NCBI GenBank assembly: GCA_004352715.1
Contig: SCFE01000112.1
Location: 878,302 to 942,301 of the forward strand
DNA length: 64,000 bases
Direction of reading: 5' to 3'
Source: Hofstenia miamia
Lineage: Eukaryota > Xenacoelomorpha > Acoela
Shown: one piece after another, positions 35,201 to 46,197 of the stretch
Numbering within the stretch: the first letter of the stretch is position 1
Layout of the letters: the number at the start of each line of letters is the position of its first letter
Position numbers and translations under genes: made by a program
Notes under the pieces: model-generated
Seen by the model: the letters and a program-made list of their open reading frames with translations, nothing else
Told to the model about the DNA's origin: nothing
Database searches by the model: none

Positions 35201-38200
35201 GATTGCTTATAATTTGTGATTTCTTTTATTAGTTTCCATTTTGACTTTTCATTTGGAAGACGCGTATACTCAACAATTAGTGGGGCAGGAACGTGCATCC
35301 CGGGGGCTTAGTGGGGTAAATAAATATTTATTTTCTAAGCAATTCTAAGCCTATGGCCCTAAGGCCACGGTTAGACTAGGTGATTGGTTAAAAGTGATGT
35401 GTCACTTTTGAAAGCGTTGCACGTCTAACCACCCTAGATAATTAGGGATGTGACGATCACAAGGAAGTGGGACGCGCACGATTTCTTCGTGATCGTCACA
35501 TCGCTAATTATCTCGGGTGGTTGGACGTGCGATTCACTCAAAATGTGATAGATCACTTTTGAGCAAATCACTAGTCTAACCGTGGCCTAAGGCTACAGAT
35601 ACACTATGTGATTGGTAGCAAGAACAATTACAAAATCGCACCAATTTCAATTATAATTGTATAGTCTAACAATAGCTGTCGGTGGGCAGTTTATGCAGTA
35701 CCAATCGCATAGTCTAACCGTAGCCGAAGCAACTGCTGCTTACAGAAAAATCTTGGTGTAATTTGTGTTTTTACTTTCAACGATTTCAAAATCCAAATCA
35801 CGGGTTGAAAATGGGAGTGCTAAAAAAATTGCTACGCCCATTATTTATGATTAAATTACAAGAGTAAGTTAAAAGTAAGATTCAAATTGATAGCATGGGG
35901 TTGAATGCTAAAATACATGATGCCATGCACCCCTGTGTGGTAAAACGGCTAGGTTGATTGTAATGAGTGTTTGTTTTCTGAAATTTATATCCAACTCCAA
36001 TCCGAATTGTATGTTTAATATTTTAACGCGATCTGATCAACAAATTATTTATTTCATGAATAAGAGAAATATGACAAGAATGATGCTAAAGACATATATT
36101 TCAAAACAACAAAAGCATAGATTTTCCCTTCGAAAGGACAATAGTGCCAGTTCATTGCTCTTCATAAGTTATTTACATTATTGGGAATAAATTAATAAAC
36201 AACAAGAAAATGATAAGCTATTATTTACTGAAATAAAATAAATACTGTATATAGGAATGAAAATAAGACAACTTCAGCACTTTTTGTTTTAGCTCTCTTC
36301 TTGATCTTGGAGTAGCAAAAGATGTGTAGTTGTTTAGAAAGATGTTTGAAAGAATGATGACACATCGTCTGTCAATTTCAAAGTGATAGTAGTCCTTCAA
36401 ACACGTAAGAACGTTTGACAAGGTTTAATAATAAAACAATAAACTCAGTTCAGAAACCCATGGCGTACTTAACTACAGGCCTCTACAACGTGCAACTGGA
36501 GGCGAATGAATTACATGCTGTTGGGGATTTTTCATATTCTTATTTTTTTATGTAAATAACACCATTAAGGACAATTGTATTAAAAAACTCAGTATCAAAA
36601 TTCAATATTTATGAGAAATAAATATAATTTACCCTTCACTCTTCATAAGTTATTGACATTAAAGGGAATAAATTAGTGCAAAGCAAGAATATGATAATCT
36701 ATTATTTACTGAAATAAAATAAATACTGTATATAGGAATGAAATTAAGACAACTTCAGCACTTTTTGTTTTAGCTCTCTTCTTGATCTTGGAGTAGCAAA
36801 AGATGTGTAGTTGTTTAGAAAGATGTTTGAAAGAATGATGACACATCGTCTGTCAATTTCAAAGTGATAGTAGTCCTTCAAACACGTAAGAACGTTTGAC
36901 AAGGTTTAATAATAAAACAATAAACTCAGTTCATAATTGAACATAAATTAAATTTTCAACAATCTCATCGTTCGCCTCCAGTTGCACGTTGCTTAGGCCT
37001 CTAGTGAAGTAAGCCATGATCGAACCCCGACAAAATTATTTACTCTAACGCTTATCAAAGTTCGGCTTGAAGCATATTAAGCCCCTTTGTTTTTGCGGTT
37101 ATAGGGTCATCTCTGTGGTCATATACAATTATATTAAAAAATTAAGTGCACTATTATATTCANNNNNNNNNNNNNNNNNNNNNCTCATCGTTCGCCTCCA
37201 GTTGCACGTTGCTTAGGCCTCTAGTGAAGTAAGCCATGATCGAACCCCGACAAAATTATTTACTATAACGCTTATCAAAATTCGGCTTGAAGGATATTAA
37301 GCCCCTTTGTTTTTGCGGTAGATGCACGCCATTGTTATAGGGTCATCTCTGTGGTCATATACAATTATATTAAAAAATTAAGTGCACTATTATATTTGGT
37401 TAAATATTTAAAAAATAAATGTATGCACTTTCCAATTTATAAAATTTAGATACTGAAATAAACGCACATATTTTTCAACATAATTCCTAAAAAATTGTAG
37501 ATTGTATAATGGCTTGGCTTTGCTTTTTTAAGTGATCTTGTATTTGTGATTAAATTCAAATGCTATTAGTTTATCTTCCAAAATTTCAGTATGCCCTATT
37601 TTGTACAATATATGCAATATGAGAATCTTGACAAAAACACGTTATTTTTTGATTTATTATATTTTATTATATTTATTTTATTTTAACCATTAATGAAGCT
37701 TGTAATCAGGAGTGATTTCTGCATAATATTTTTCAATCTAGATTTGACTAAATTTTAAGTTTGGGTTTCTTCGAATTTGCTTAGAAATGCGGTAATTTGC
37801 TTAATGTATGGTATTTTATATATATATATATATATGTATATATAATGTATTATTAATCAAAATGAATACTGAATGCAAGACCGTAGCTAAGTGGGGTCAG
37901 GGGAACGAACCATCTGAAAGGTTGGGCACCCCCTTCTTGACAACAAAGCTAAAAGAAAAGTCAGCAGGTAAAAATGAAATTTGTTTATTCAATTTTTGTA
38001 ACTTTGATCTCAATAAGGTCTATTTTGCCTGCATTTTCAAAAAACTTTTGGTCACTTACTTGATCATTACTAGATGACATTACCCGTCAGAAAATCTCGC
38101 TCTATATGCAACATATAATTGAAATGTTGTACAGTAAAGTCTTGGTAAAATTTTAGTTAAATTTACAGAAAGTCGAAATTCCCATCAACCGTTCCTGAAT

Positions 38201-41200
38201 GTTGGCTACGGGCTTGACTGAAGGGAGATATTATAAACATATTTTAGATTAGCAAGTATAACATAATATCGAATATTAAATCAAAATGGTTCCAATCTCA
38301 GTTGAAATTGATAAGTTGGCCCCAGTCTTGCTATGATCCTGTCCCGGTACCGTCACCAGTCGGAAGATCTGGTATCAGGATCAGGTTAATTTCCTCAGGA
38401 CTCCATTGACTATACCACCACATTGTTTTGTGAAATCTGGAGAGAGAAAAAGATATTAATACATAGACAATTCATTTTACTGAATTATTTTAAATTTGCA
38501 TTGGTGGTCGGTCAATGTTTAGCATTAATTTTTTTGTAAAATTTTAACAATTTTAAGTTATTTGAGCGTAGAAAAAGAGGTCTAGAATTGAAGGAATCAT
38601 ATCAATAATTTTGAATTTCATGACTTTTAGCAAATCAGTAATTTGAGAATTTCATGATCTTAGCTAATTAATAAAATTATATGTAGGAATGAAGTCGCTT
38701 TTTTGAAGGTTTAGGTTTGAAACAAAACATTAAAATAAAGGAGATGATGAATCTCTGATAATAGTTGGTTCTTATATAGAATGGGTGTTTATATTGTACA
38801 ACAAAAACTGCAAAATAGTGCTCATAATTTCAAAATTGCTTAAAAATGATGTACAAAAATGTAAAAATTTTAAAAAATTATTAAAATCGATAATATTGTG
38901 AATAAATTTTGAACGTCATTTGAATATTTGATGATATAGGGAATTTAGTGTATTGAGGAAAAAATAGAAAATTTTTAGTTTTTCTTAAAACATTCAAAAT
39001 GCTGATATACTTCAGTCTTCATCATCTTAACATACATCTTGAGAAATATCAAAGAATCACAACAATGATGACTAAGGCAACCCATGCCATGGCGGTTAGA
39101 TGATGATTCATTACAGTTGAAGTGTAGCAGGATTGAATGTTAATGACTCTACAGGACATCTAACAAATGCCTCGGGTATACACACCATCTGAAACGTGGT
39201 GTCATTAATGTACTTAACAATGATAATTTGATCAGTGTACAGCTATTGTGGTTCATACAGTGTCAGTTCAATTGAAACTTTGATTGTGTATGACATAGTA
39301 TTTGAATAATATTCAAATTGTGTTGACTTCATTGGATTATAATGGAAAGCAAAAAAGGGAGAGTGGCCAACTACAAACACTTAGGGTTTTTTTCTAGGAT
39401 TCTAGTTTATCTTTCATAAGTGAAGACCTATTCAGTAATTTTTACAAAAAAGTTTTGGAATTTTTATAAGGTAACAATAATTTGTATTTTTAGGTACAGA
39501 CCTGTGGTTTTTTGATAAAAGTGGGGGAGAAGTCCTCCCAAAGCCCCGTTGGCCACATCAATCAAAGAAAATGTGTTTTAATTAGTAACTTCACTGGAAC
39601 AGTATTTGTTCTATCTACTAATTATACACAGATTTATGTATGCTGTGGAAGCAGGTTTGTCAACTGCTTTTACAATTTCCTAAATACCAAAAGCTTGGTG
39701 GTTGTTAGATGGAATGTATAATATTGGATTAGCTAATATGCTTGGTATATTTACTAAAATGTAAAAAAATTGGAAAGTTTGACAAATATTTTGTAGATGC
39801 CAAACATTTGGTACAATTTGCAAATGGAATTCAAAAAAATTGGCACAAACTTTTTACTAAGGTCACACAAATTATCCTAATAGCTGCACTCTATTCCCAA
39901 CTTAAGACCCCACTCTTTGTAATTGTTGTATGAAATGTGTTTGAATAAACCAATGACTACAATTTTCATTTCATCCCTCAAAACGTTTAAATTTTTAATT
40001 CAAATCCATAATTATTGAGATATTAAATGTAAATTCAAATATTTTGGTGACTGGGTAGCTGAGAAAGAAGATAGAAGTATTTCAATTCTTAAGAGGGCTA
40101 CCCTAATGTTTTCCAAATGGGGGAATTGGGGGCACTAGTTTTCTCCCAAATCAACTTCAGTGTGTACCATTAGGCAAGTGAATCTCTGCCTGATAAATCC
40201 AGCAAAACTTAAGATATTTTAATTATATAAAAGAAATTAAAATTTTAGCATTCATTATTCTATTTGAAACATAATTGGAGGCTAAAACAATTTTCTAGTA
40301 AATCAATGTTTCTTTATTAAGTCAAATTATACCCCTGGTGCCCTTCTAGTAAAAGTCCTTTTAATTAGTATGTCTGTGTAATAAATATAAGTCCCCTCAC
40401 TATAACCACAATTTGTTCCGAGGCAACTGTTACGAAGTTTGCAAATCGACTTTTAAAGTAACAAGTCAGAAATTCCTATCATAATTTCCCCAAATTCATT
40501 TGCTAAACTTTTTGTAAAAATATTCTATTTTTATAGATAACTGCTGTACTAGTTATTACAAATGACAAAGCTTTTCATTGGAAATAGGTCTTTCATTATT
40601 TTTCTGTACCGAAATTGGTGATTGCGAAGTACAGTTGTTTTAAGTTCTTTCAATGACAGAACATTAAATAATATTTTGTTTTCTCAAAAAGAATAATAAA
40701 CTCTTCAGTAGAAATTATTTTGCTATTTTTGTTAAAGATTTTCAAGAAGAAAATGCTTGTCGTAATTTTTATTTTAACATTAATAAAAATTTTCTTTGTT
40801 GTGCAAAAAATTTATCAATACATGAATTATATATAATTGTGTAAAATATGCGTACATTTAACGAGCAAATACAATTAATATAAAGTTTGTTTAATCTGCA
40901 AGGGAATTTGGTTTTCTACAAAATTGCATAAAAGAACTACACGTAGTTGATTGTAGTAGTTTGAATAAAGGCTGATGTATGCTGCAGTTGTATCAATTCC
41001 AATTACATACTAATCTCATTATCTACATCATTGTTGTTGGTTATCAACACCACATTTGACGGATTTTATACGGGCTGAAGCAGATGAACACATTGCTGCT
41101 GTCTTAACTTGCTAAATTAATTCATTCTGAAAATTTTACTAGTGGTTGATACAGAAGTTAATTCCTTTCTAAAGTACTTTCTGTGGTCTATATCTGTTAA

Positions 41201-43434
41201 GTGTATTCCACTTGCCGTGGCATTAATTTGCAGAAAGATTTGACGGATTCAAAGGCTTTTGAACTATTTGCTCAAAGTACTTAATTTCCGCTACTCAGAA
41301 TGTGGCCATCCCAGCTAGGTGCTCTATGTCACTGGCTAATGTTGTAATTTTACCTAGAAACAGGATTTCAATGAATACCATCAGAGATAAACTCATTGTA
41401 TTTGAACTTAATCCAACCGATAGAAAATTGATTTTCTGTTTTAGTTTCAACTTGCTGTTTGTTCAATTTCTACACTGTGAATACAATTTATTTATTCAAT
41501 TAGTTTAAACTGTCGTTTAATGAAAATTGAATAGTTTAATATAACTTAGGCAATCTAAATGTCATTTAAATAATCAACACTGCATTCAATGTATATACAT
41601 GTACTACTTTATTTTCAGCTATGAAATGTAATATATTTTTGATATAATATAATGTGCAGTGATGACGTCACTAGGAAATGAAATGTCATCTTCACAGGGA
41701 ACCTAAGTGAAAACTAAATACTTTTAGCACCTAGTAATATTATCTCATCAATATTCTAACAATGAAATATGAATATTAATCTTAATGGCTGCAAGAAATT
41801 TTGCATAAATCACTGATGCCATATTTAGAAACTCATTTGTGCTGGATTTCTACAAAAATTACACTAATTTCACAAGTTGTAAATGTAAGACTACGAAGTC
41901 CAATTAGATATGAGTATACACTTCTGTAGAAAACACTTAATATCAATTTACTAAGTCTGCTGAATATTTTTTTTAAATTCAATTCTTTATCATTAACTCA
42001 AACTTCAAATCAACTGTTGACTATGCATTACAATTTAGTCTAATAATTTGTATTCGAATTATATTTTATCAAAACATTTTGCATGGTAAGAATAATTTTG
42101 ATATTGGTTGAAAACTTCTAAATCTCAATTTGGATGTTCTTACACCACGCTTCCATGTACTCTTGCAAACGCTGTTGTAGATACTGGGGGTGGTTAGGGG
42201 ACAGAGGAATCCTCTTGAAGGGTATAAGGACATAAAAAAATCACAACCATTTTTGCTAATTTAAGCTAGCAATTGAAGAACAAAGTGAATCATGAAAAGT
42301 TTCATTGGAATATAGGTGGTTAGGGGGGACAGAGGAATCCTCTTGAAGGGTATAAGGACATAAAAAAATCACAACCATTTTTGCTAATTTAAGCTAGCAA
42401 TTGAAGAACAAAGTGAATCATGAAAAGTTTCATTGGAATATAGGTGGTTAGGGGACAGAGGAATCCTCTATTATAAAAAAAATTAAATGTAAAAAAGTGG
42501 TTTTCCATTTTGATTTCCCCTAAAAATTCTAAAAATTTAAGCCTTTGCTTGCAAATACAACCAACACAAAGGTTTAAGTACAATGAAGCTAAAATGCAGT
42601 GTAATGGAAGATCACGCTTAAGATCCTTCCCAAGATCAACAACGACAAAGGAAAATGACAGAATTTTCAGGATTTTTTAAAAGCTGAATAAAATTTTAGT
42701 TTTCAGCCACTGAATTTCCAGGTTTGATGTAAATCGAATATTTTCCGATAATATAGTATTGTCTGATTTGTACAAAAAATTGGTAGTCAGTATATTTTCA
42801 TTTGAAATATTAATTCAAAATTATAAAAAGAATTTTGCTCTACAATGATTCTTAGGTATCAATAAAATATGGTGATTAATTTAAACAAATCCAAATTAGA
42901 AATTTCAATTTCGGACAGTCTGATTTTTCATTTAGAATTTACATATAAAGCTAGTTACTCGTAAAGAATCAAAATATGTAGGAAGTTTCAAGAACTTGAT
43001 ATCATATTGAATAATTAGGAAGAAGGAACATCCCTCTCGATATCAAGTGTCAGATGTTCACATGCATCAACATCAAGCAAAAAAAAACATTGGTCACGAA
43101 AGCCCTTTAAAAAATAGACATGCTGTTAAAAGATACCTCAGATATTGGACATTCGTAATTAGTTACATGACATATACTATCATTAATAAATACTAAATAA
43201 TAATATATGAACCCCACCTGCTCATATTTATATACATTTTATAATTTAATGAGTTTGGACTTAACCACGGACTTTTTAGTCCTTGGACTTAACATTAGGA
43301 AACTGTATTCCAACTAAGACTTTAATAAATTTTTGAGCACCTTTAGCAGTTATTTACATTACACATTTCTGCAATAACGTGACTTAATACTGCTAGAAGT
43401 GATCTTAAGAATCTTACACATGAAATAATTACAA

Positions 43435-43467
<33 letters not shown>

Positions 43468-43508
43468 CTATATATATATGTATATATATATATAGTATAT
43501 ATATACAG

Positions 43509-43541
<33 letters not shown>

Positions 43542-46197
43542 AACAAAAGTGAATATCATTTTCATAAAAAATGTTATAATGACATTGAAATAGTCTTGTG
43601 AAAGTCAGTGCATTGCAAAATGATCAAAATCAGTTAATTGGAAATGACGAGATTTTTGCATGGTGAACTAAGCACTGTGATTCAAGGTTATTGGTAAATG
43701 ATTAATTATCATATCACCACTACCAATTTGTGAGATGCTTATCTGTCTTTAGCTAAAAACGGACTGTTTTGGTAAATTGGAAATTGCGGTTATCAAGGAA
43801 ATATTTGTAATCTTTAAAATGCTGATGGCATCAAAATCACTAACAGATCACGGGCTTACTACACTGGAATTTTTATTTGAATTTTATCCATCCCATGTAA
43901 TGTTGAGTTTCAGTAAAAAAATGAGTCAGTCTTTGCTCCTATGAGCGCATTTTTCAACTGATTTTTTTCACACCTGGCAAAAAGTGATTCTTTACATAGC
44001 AAAAAAATATAAACTGCCTTATTTATTTTTTGCAGACAATCAAAATCATAAATTTTGATTAGAAAATCGAATGTTTCCCTTAAATTAAATCTTTTTTCCA
44101 TATAATGATCTAGCATAAAATAGAATCATAGTGATCACAACTTCAAATAACAAATTACTAATTAATCACAAATTTGTTCTTAATTTTTATTAAATTCAAT
44201 TTAGAAAAATTATATGCTAAAATACTTTTAAGCAATTTATTGAAAACTTCAAAATTAATTTTGCTTCATTGTTAATTTCAAGTTTTATATTAAAAACACT
44301 TATGAAAACTTTGAATATATTAACACACAAGGCAAGATCAATATGATTTTTCAATTTATTAATATTTTTGATAAGATAGAGTTTAATGTCAACTTTTGCT
44401 CGCAGTAAATTCAGAAGTTATTTTAATGAAATAGTACCAAAAAATTGCAAACGTGAATAATGGAAGACTTTGTAATTACAGTAAAATGTGTAAAAACTTG
44501 TCATCTAGCTAAATAGCCTTCAGTTCGTTTGAAACTCTACCTATAAATATAAGTGAAGTGACAGCGTATATTGTTTGTTTTGAAAATGGAAAATTATCTT
44601 TCAGGAATTTCTATGCTGAAGAAGGTGAACAATGAGATATTCAAAAATGGACACGTGACTATTTGAAAGTGGAGACTCCAAGTATGCATGGAAAATATAA
44701 TAACATGCATCCGAGCATTACTTTGCTAATAAGCCATTGATGAAATGCTTCAAGGGAATAAATTTTGACCATTAAAAATTGAAGGATAAAACAGAAGGTA
44801 GGAGGACAAAATTGAGGAATTTATAATGATACACTGTTTCTTTATTGTGGATTTTACATAATTGAGAGAAAAATAAGACTACTTTTAAAATACCTCTCAC
44901 CCACTCGCTTCCATTTACAGCTAATATAACAAAGGAATTTTGCGACGCCCAAGAAAATAGAAGTACTTTTAACATCATCTTAAACTATCTATACGATAAA
45001 CATATTAAAAAGTTTCACTAATAGTTAAATAAAGAATATAATTAACAACTCTCGTTAATACCTTCAAGAGATTTTCAGGAAATTTAATTAAGACATCAAA
45101 CGAGTACCATCATGTGAGATTTACACAATGTGTAACAATCAAAAACTTTTGTAGTTTACATGATAACTAGCAATAGAATGGGAGCATAGAAAACACACAT
45201 AAGATGTAATCAATATATTTCCTTATATTTGCTGAAACCTATGTCTTACGTCTCATGAAAAGGTAAAAAACCGCTTGGAATTTTGGATGTCTATTCATAA
45301 ATGTGCTCCACTGCAATAGTCAACATTTGTAGCTATTCAGTTTCTGATAAATTGATTCAAATTGTCCTCATAACTAACTGTCCAAATCTTTGCGAGTGGC
45401 TCGTAAAACCCTACTCATGATTCGAGCAGATGATTATGATGGCTTTCATTTAGTTAGTGCAAAAATTGTATTTCACTTAAGAGGTTCAATTTCATGTCCT
45501 GTTTACATTTATTCAAATGCAGCTGATCTGCAATTGAACATGCTTAGTTGATCTTAAAAGGACTAAAAGAAAACAATGGCCCCAAATCTGAAAAAAAATA
45601 TTTAAAAACTTTGTTGTCGAAACATTTTGATTGAAAAAGAAAACTAACAGAGAACTTGCAATAGGGTATGGTCATTGGGTAAGAAGTATCATATAAAGAA
45701 TGATTTTGTAATTTACTATGTTGGAGAAGAAAAATATGTGTGTAATTTCAAGAGGTTTATTTTGAATACAAATATTCCCTATTAATCGCTATGGGTACAA
45801 AGTTCTGCATCTCTACAGGGTAGTACATGAGTTTATAATGATCTTACATTCAATGACAAATACCCATTGCCGTCAACGTCGAGGATTTTAAACGCTTCCT
45901 TGAGCTCCATTTCTGTACAAGGATCGTAGTCTGCAATCATCTTTTGAAGGCCATTCAAGAACATTGGAAAATCGATTTCACCATCCTCTTTCGAATCGCT
46001 CAGCAATTTTTTCAAATGATCTGGTGACTTACTTTGTCCAATAACCTAACACGTACAGCTCATAAGGGATCATGTAGAAAGAGTCATACCTGATTAATCA
46101 TTTTCAAATCGTTTGTTGTGATTTCAGGAAACTCGGCATCTGTTAGGGAAAAGGCTTCTTTAAAATCAACAAGATCAGCTATAGAAACTTGGTCCAC
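32285..46197 (-). CDS. calmodulin-like EF-hand protein, three exons
   Basis: Calmodulin-type proteins bind calcium through EF-hands and regulate target enzymes. Exons on the minus strand are 46197-46090 (36 codons), 46045-45848 (66 codons) and 32428-32285 (47 codons and stop). All junctions are GT-AG, phase 0. The joined 149 residues, plus an initiator Met presumably on an upstream exon as in calmodulin genes, align over the whole length with calmodulin: FKEAFSL, GEIDFPMFL, ELKEAFKILDVDGNGYLSLN, ELDTLFNEF and NEFIAMM. EF-hand 1 (TDAEFPEITTND) has lost its ligands. EF-hand 2 (DSKEDGEIDFPM) lacks the final Glu. EF-hand 3 (DVDGNGYLSLNE, split by the long intron) is complete, and EF-hand 4 (DVNSRNEINVNE) lacks the central Gly. 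It is thus a divergent paralogue rather than calmodulin itself. One intron is 44 bases; the other is 13.4 kb and full of transposons. Confidence 0.8.
32429..33269. other. intron sequence of the calmodulin-like gene
   Basis: No further exon or repeat recognised between the last exon and the LINE. Confidence 0.5.
33270..35298 (-). mobile_element. young 5'-truncated jockey/CR1-like LINE
   Basis: The 3' end, at the low coordinate, has four GATAA units (33272-33292), the short-repeat tail expected from target-primed insertion. Just inside it, at 33306-33353, ATTCAGATAAA and TTTATCTGAAT can pair as a hairpin in the 3' untranslated region, a possible template-recognition structure. The coding part is fully open. 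The endonuclease and ORF1 are missing, consistent with 5' truncation. It lies in the long intron of the calmodulin-like gene, in the same orientation. Confidence 0.85.
33451..35298 (-). CDS. LINE reverse transcriptase, open frame of 615 codons
   Basis: The protein copies LINE RNA into DNA at the target site. Its reverse transcriptase domain spans about residues 135-400. Visible motifs are ITPIFKKNDP and NYRPISI (about 154-174), motif A LDLSKAFDSIN (about 239, first catalytic Asp), motif B GVPQGTILGPLLFSIYVNDM (about 296) and motif C QYADDTCIF (about 325, catalytic Asp pair). After the thumb, the C-terminal region closes with AIRTWNSLPKEIKSIEKLKP, typical of jockey/CR1/L2 elements. There is no C-terminal zinc knuckle. 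The frame is uninterrupted, so insertion is recent, but the missing endonuclease makes this copy incapable of autonomous movement. The first few residues may be flanking DNA. Confidence 0.88.
   Translation of the reverse strand: MHVPAPLIVEYTRLPNEKSKWKLIKEITNYKQSKSNLIDVIKDQNGNNLTDNLEISNELNKTFVNLGNYKGPLIKYKNLSHKIFTPEFYFRFSTTYEIIKSILKLKSNKSSGPSNIPSWALKMTADIIASPLNFIFNESIKCNHFPDYLKLAHITPIFKKNDPSIATNYRPISITSPISKIFERLLHNQIIEHFNKYNLLSNTQFGFRKNFSTTDALLHATEKWRASLDSNKFVAIACLDLSKAFDSINHNILIEKLSYLGFSCNSKQLITSYLNQRFQRVKLNDIFSDWLPVYNGVPQGTILGPLLFSIYVNDMQSITNCNLIQYADDTCIFSDNTSLHSAVESIEFNCNKLSKYFSMHKLLINEAKTEFCILQPNKNNYDVSKMTLKINTVNVPIVDTFKYLGVTIDSKLKFNTHINITVRKLAIGIKSMTLVVKQLPPCAIIQFFHAFIMSHLNYANILFTDLSDVLYRKLDIQLKWALNISAKNSSKTKHYISRSILFPKQLVILNTLLTFFKLVKNLPPYNSIKFPGFAYKQNSRSKIFTCVKYKKKVLKKSFINVAIRTWNSLPKEIKSIEKLKPFKKRLKIFLKQKYILGTSWLGFKFYNNDYTITRH
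35363..35587. mobile_element. PIF/Harbinger-type palindromic MITE
   Basis: A 225-base palindrome has arms that pair over nearly the whole length: GGCCACGGTTAGACTAG at one end and CTAGTCTAACCGTGGCC at the other, with ATGTGACGATCAC and GTGATCGTCACAT near the centre. It is flanked by TAA on both sides (35360-35362 and 35588-35590), the 3-base target duplication of PIF/Harbinger elements. No coding capacity. Confidence 0.7.
35591..35725. mobile_element. second, related MITE next to the first
   Basis: 135 bases starting GGCTACAGATACACTATGTG and ending with the inverse of GGCTACGGTTAGACTATGCG. It is the same terminal family as its neighbour, sharing the TAA between them. The right flank is GAA, so the duplication is imperfect. 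An inverted copy lies at 49763-49897. Confidence 0.6.
35726..37850 (+). repeat. complex repeat, copy A
   Basis: This non-coding, AT-rich block recurs in inverse orientation at 48937-50007 (copy B) and 51008-52272 (copy C). Inside it, a unit of about 260 bases occurs twice (about 36180-36445 and 36655-36935), nearly identical. The second is bracketed by inverted segments sharing CAACGTGCAACTGGAGGCG (about 36488 and, inverted, 36970). The block around 36945-37162 is repeated at 37184-37400 across a 21-N gap (37163-37183), probably an unmerged overlap. The right edge runs into (TA)n. No protein frame is convincing. The structure suggests a non-autonomous DNA transposon with nested insertions. 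Confidence 0.7.
37851..42170. other. intron sequence of the calmodulin-like gene
   Basis: Long AT-rich stretch without recognised transposon protein. A candidate exon at 38331-38436 is listed separately. Confidence 0.4.
38331..38436 (-). CDS. candidate terminal exon, unknown protein
   Basis: On the minus strand, TCTCTCCAG is a good splice acceptor. The frame then reads HKTMWWYSQWSPEEINLILI and PDLPTGDGTGTGS before a TAG. The Trp-rich start and even composition differ from the AT-rich noise around it. It lies inside the 13.4-kb intron of the calmodulin-like gene on the same strand. It may be an alternative or nested exon, or a transposon remnant. No family recognised. Confidence 0.25.
42186..42475. 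repeat. tandem duplication, unit about 129 bases, just over two copies
   Basis: The block starting GGTGGTTAGGGGACAGAGGA begins near 42189, again near 42314 (with two extra G), and a partial third near 42442. The full units are otherwise nearly identical, which implies a recent duplication. Confidence 0.85.
42476..45847. other. intron sequence of the calmodulin-like gene
   Basis: AT-rich. Apart from the TA palindrome at 43435-43538, nothing was recognised. Confidence 0.4.
43435..43538. repeat. interrupted (TA)n palindrome
   Basis: About 100 bases of TA repeats with symmetric single-base interruptions (ATGTAT, ACTATA, ATGTAT, AGTATA, ACAGTA). It is nearly self-complementary and could extrude a hairpin. 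Frames of alternating Ile and Tyr here are artefacts. Confidence 0.85.

Noticed and set aside
36221-36421. Identical 66-codon frame here and at 51770-51970
   Set aside because: The identity follows from the inverted repeat copies. There is no recognisable motif, and the second unit at about 36700 is not needed to explain it as a gene.
37000-37035. tRNA-like B-box (inverse of GGGGTTCGATCATGG) in the complex repeat
   Set aside because: No matching A-box or foldable cloverleaf was seen around it, so neither a tRNA gene nor a tRNA-derived SINE can be supported.
43343-43565. Frames of alternating Ile and Tyr
   Set aside because: They are translations of (TA)n microsatellites.
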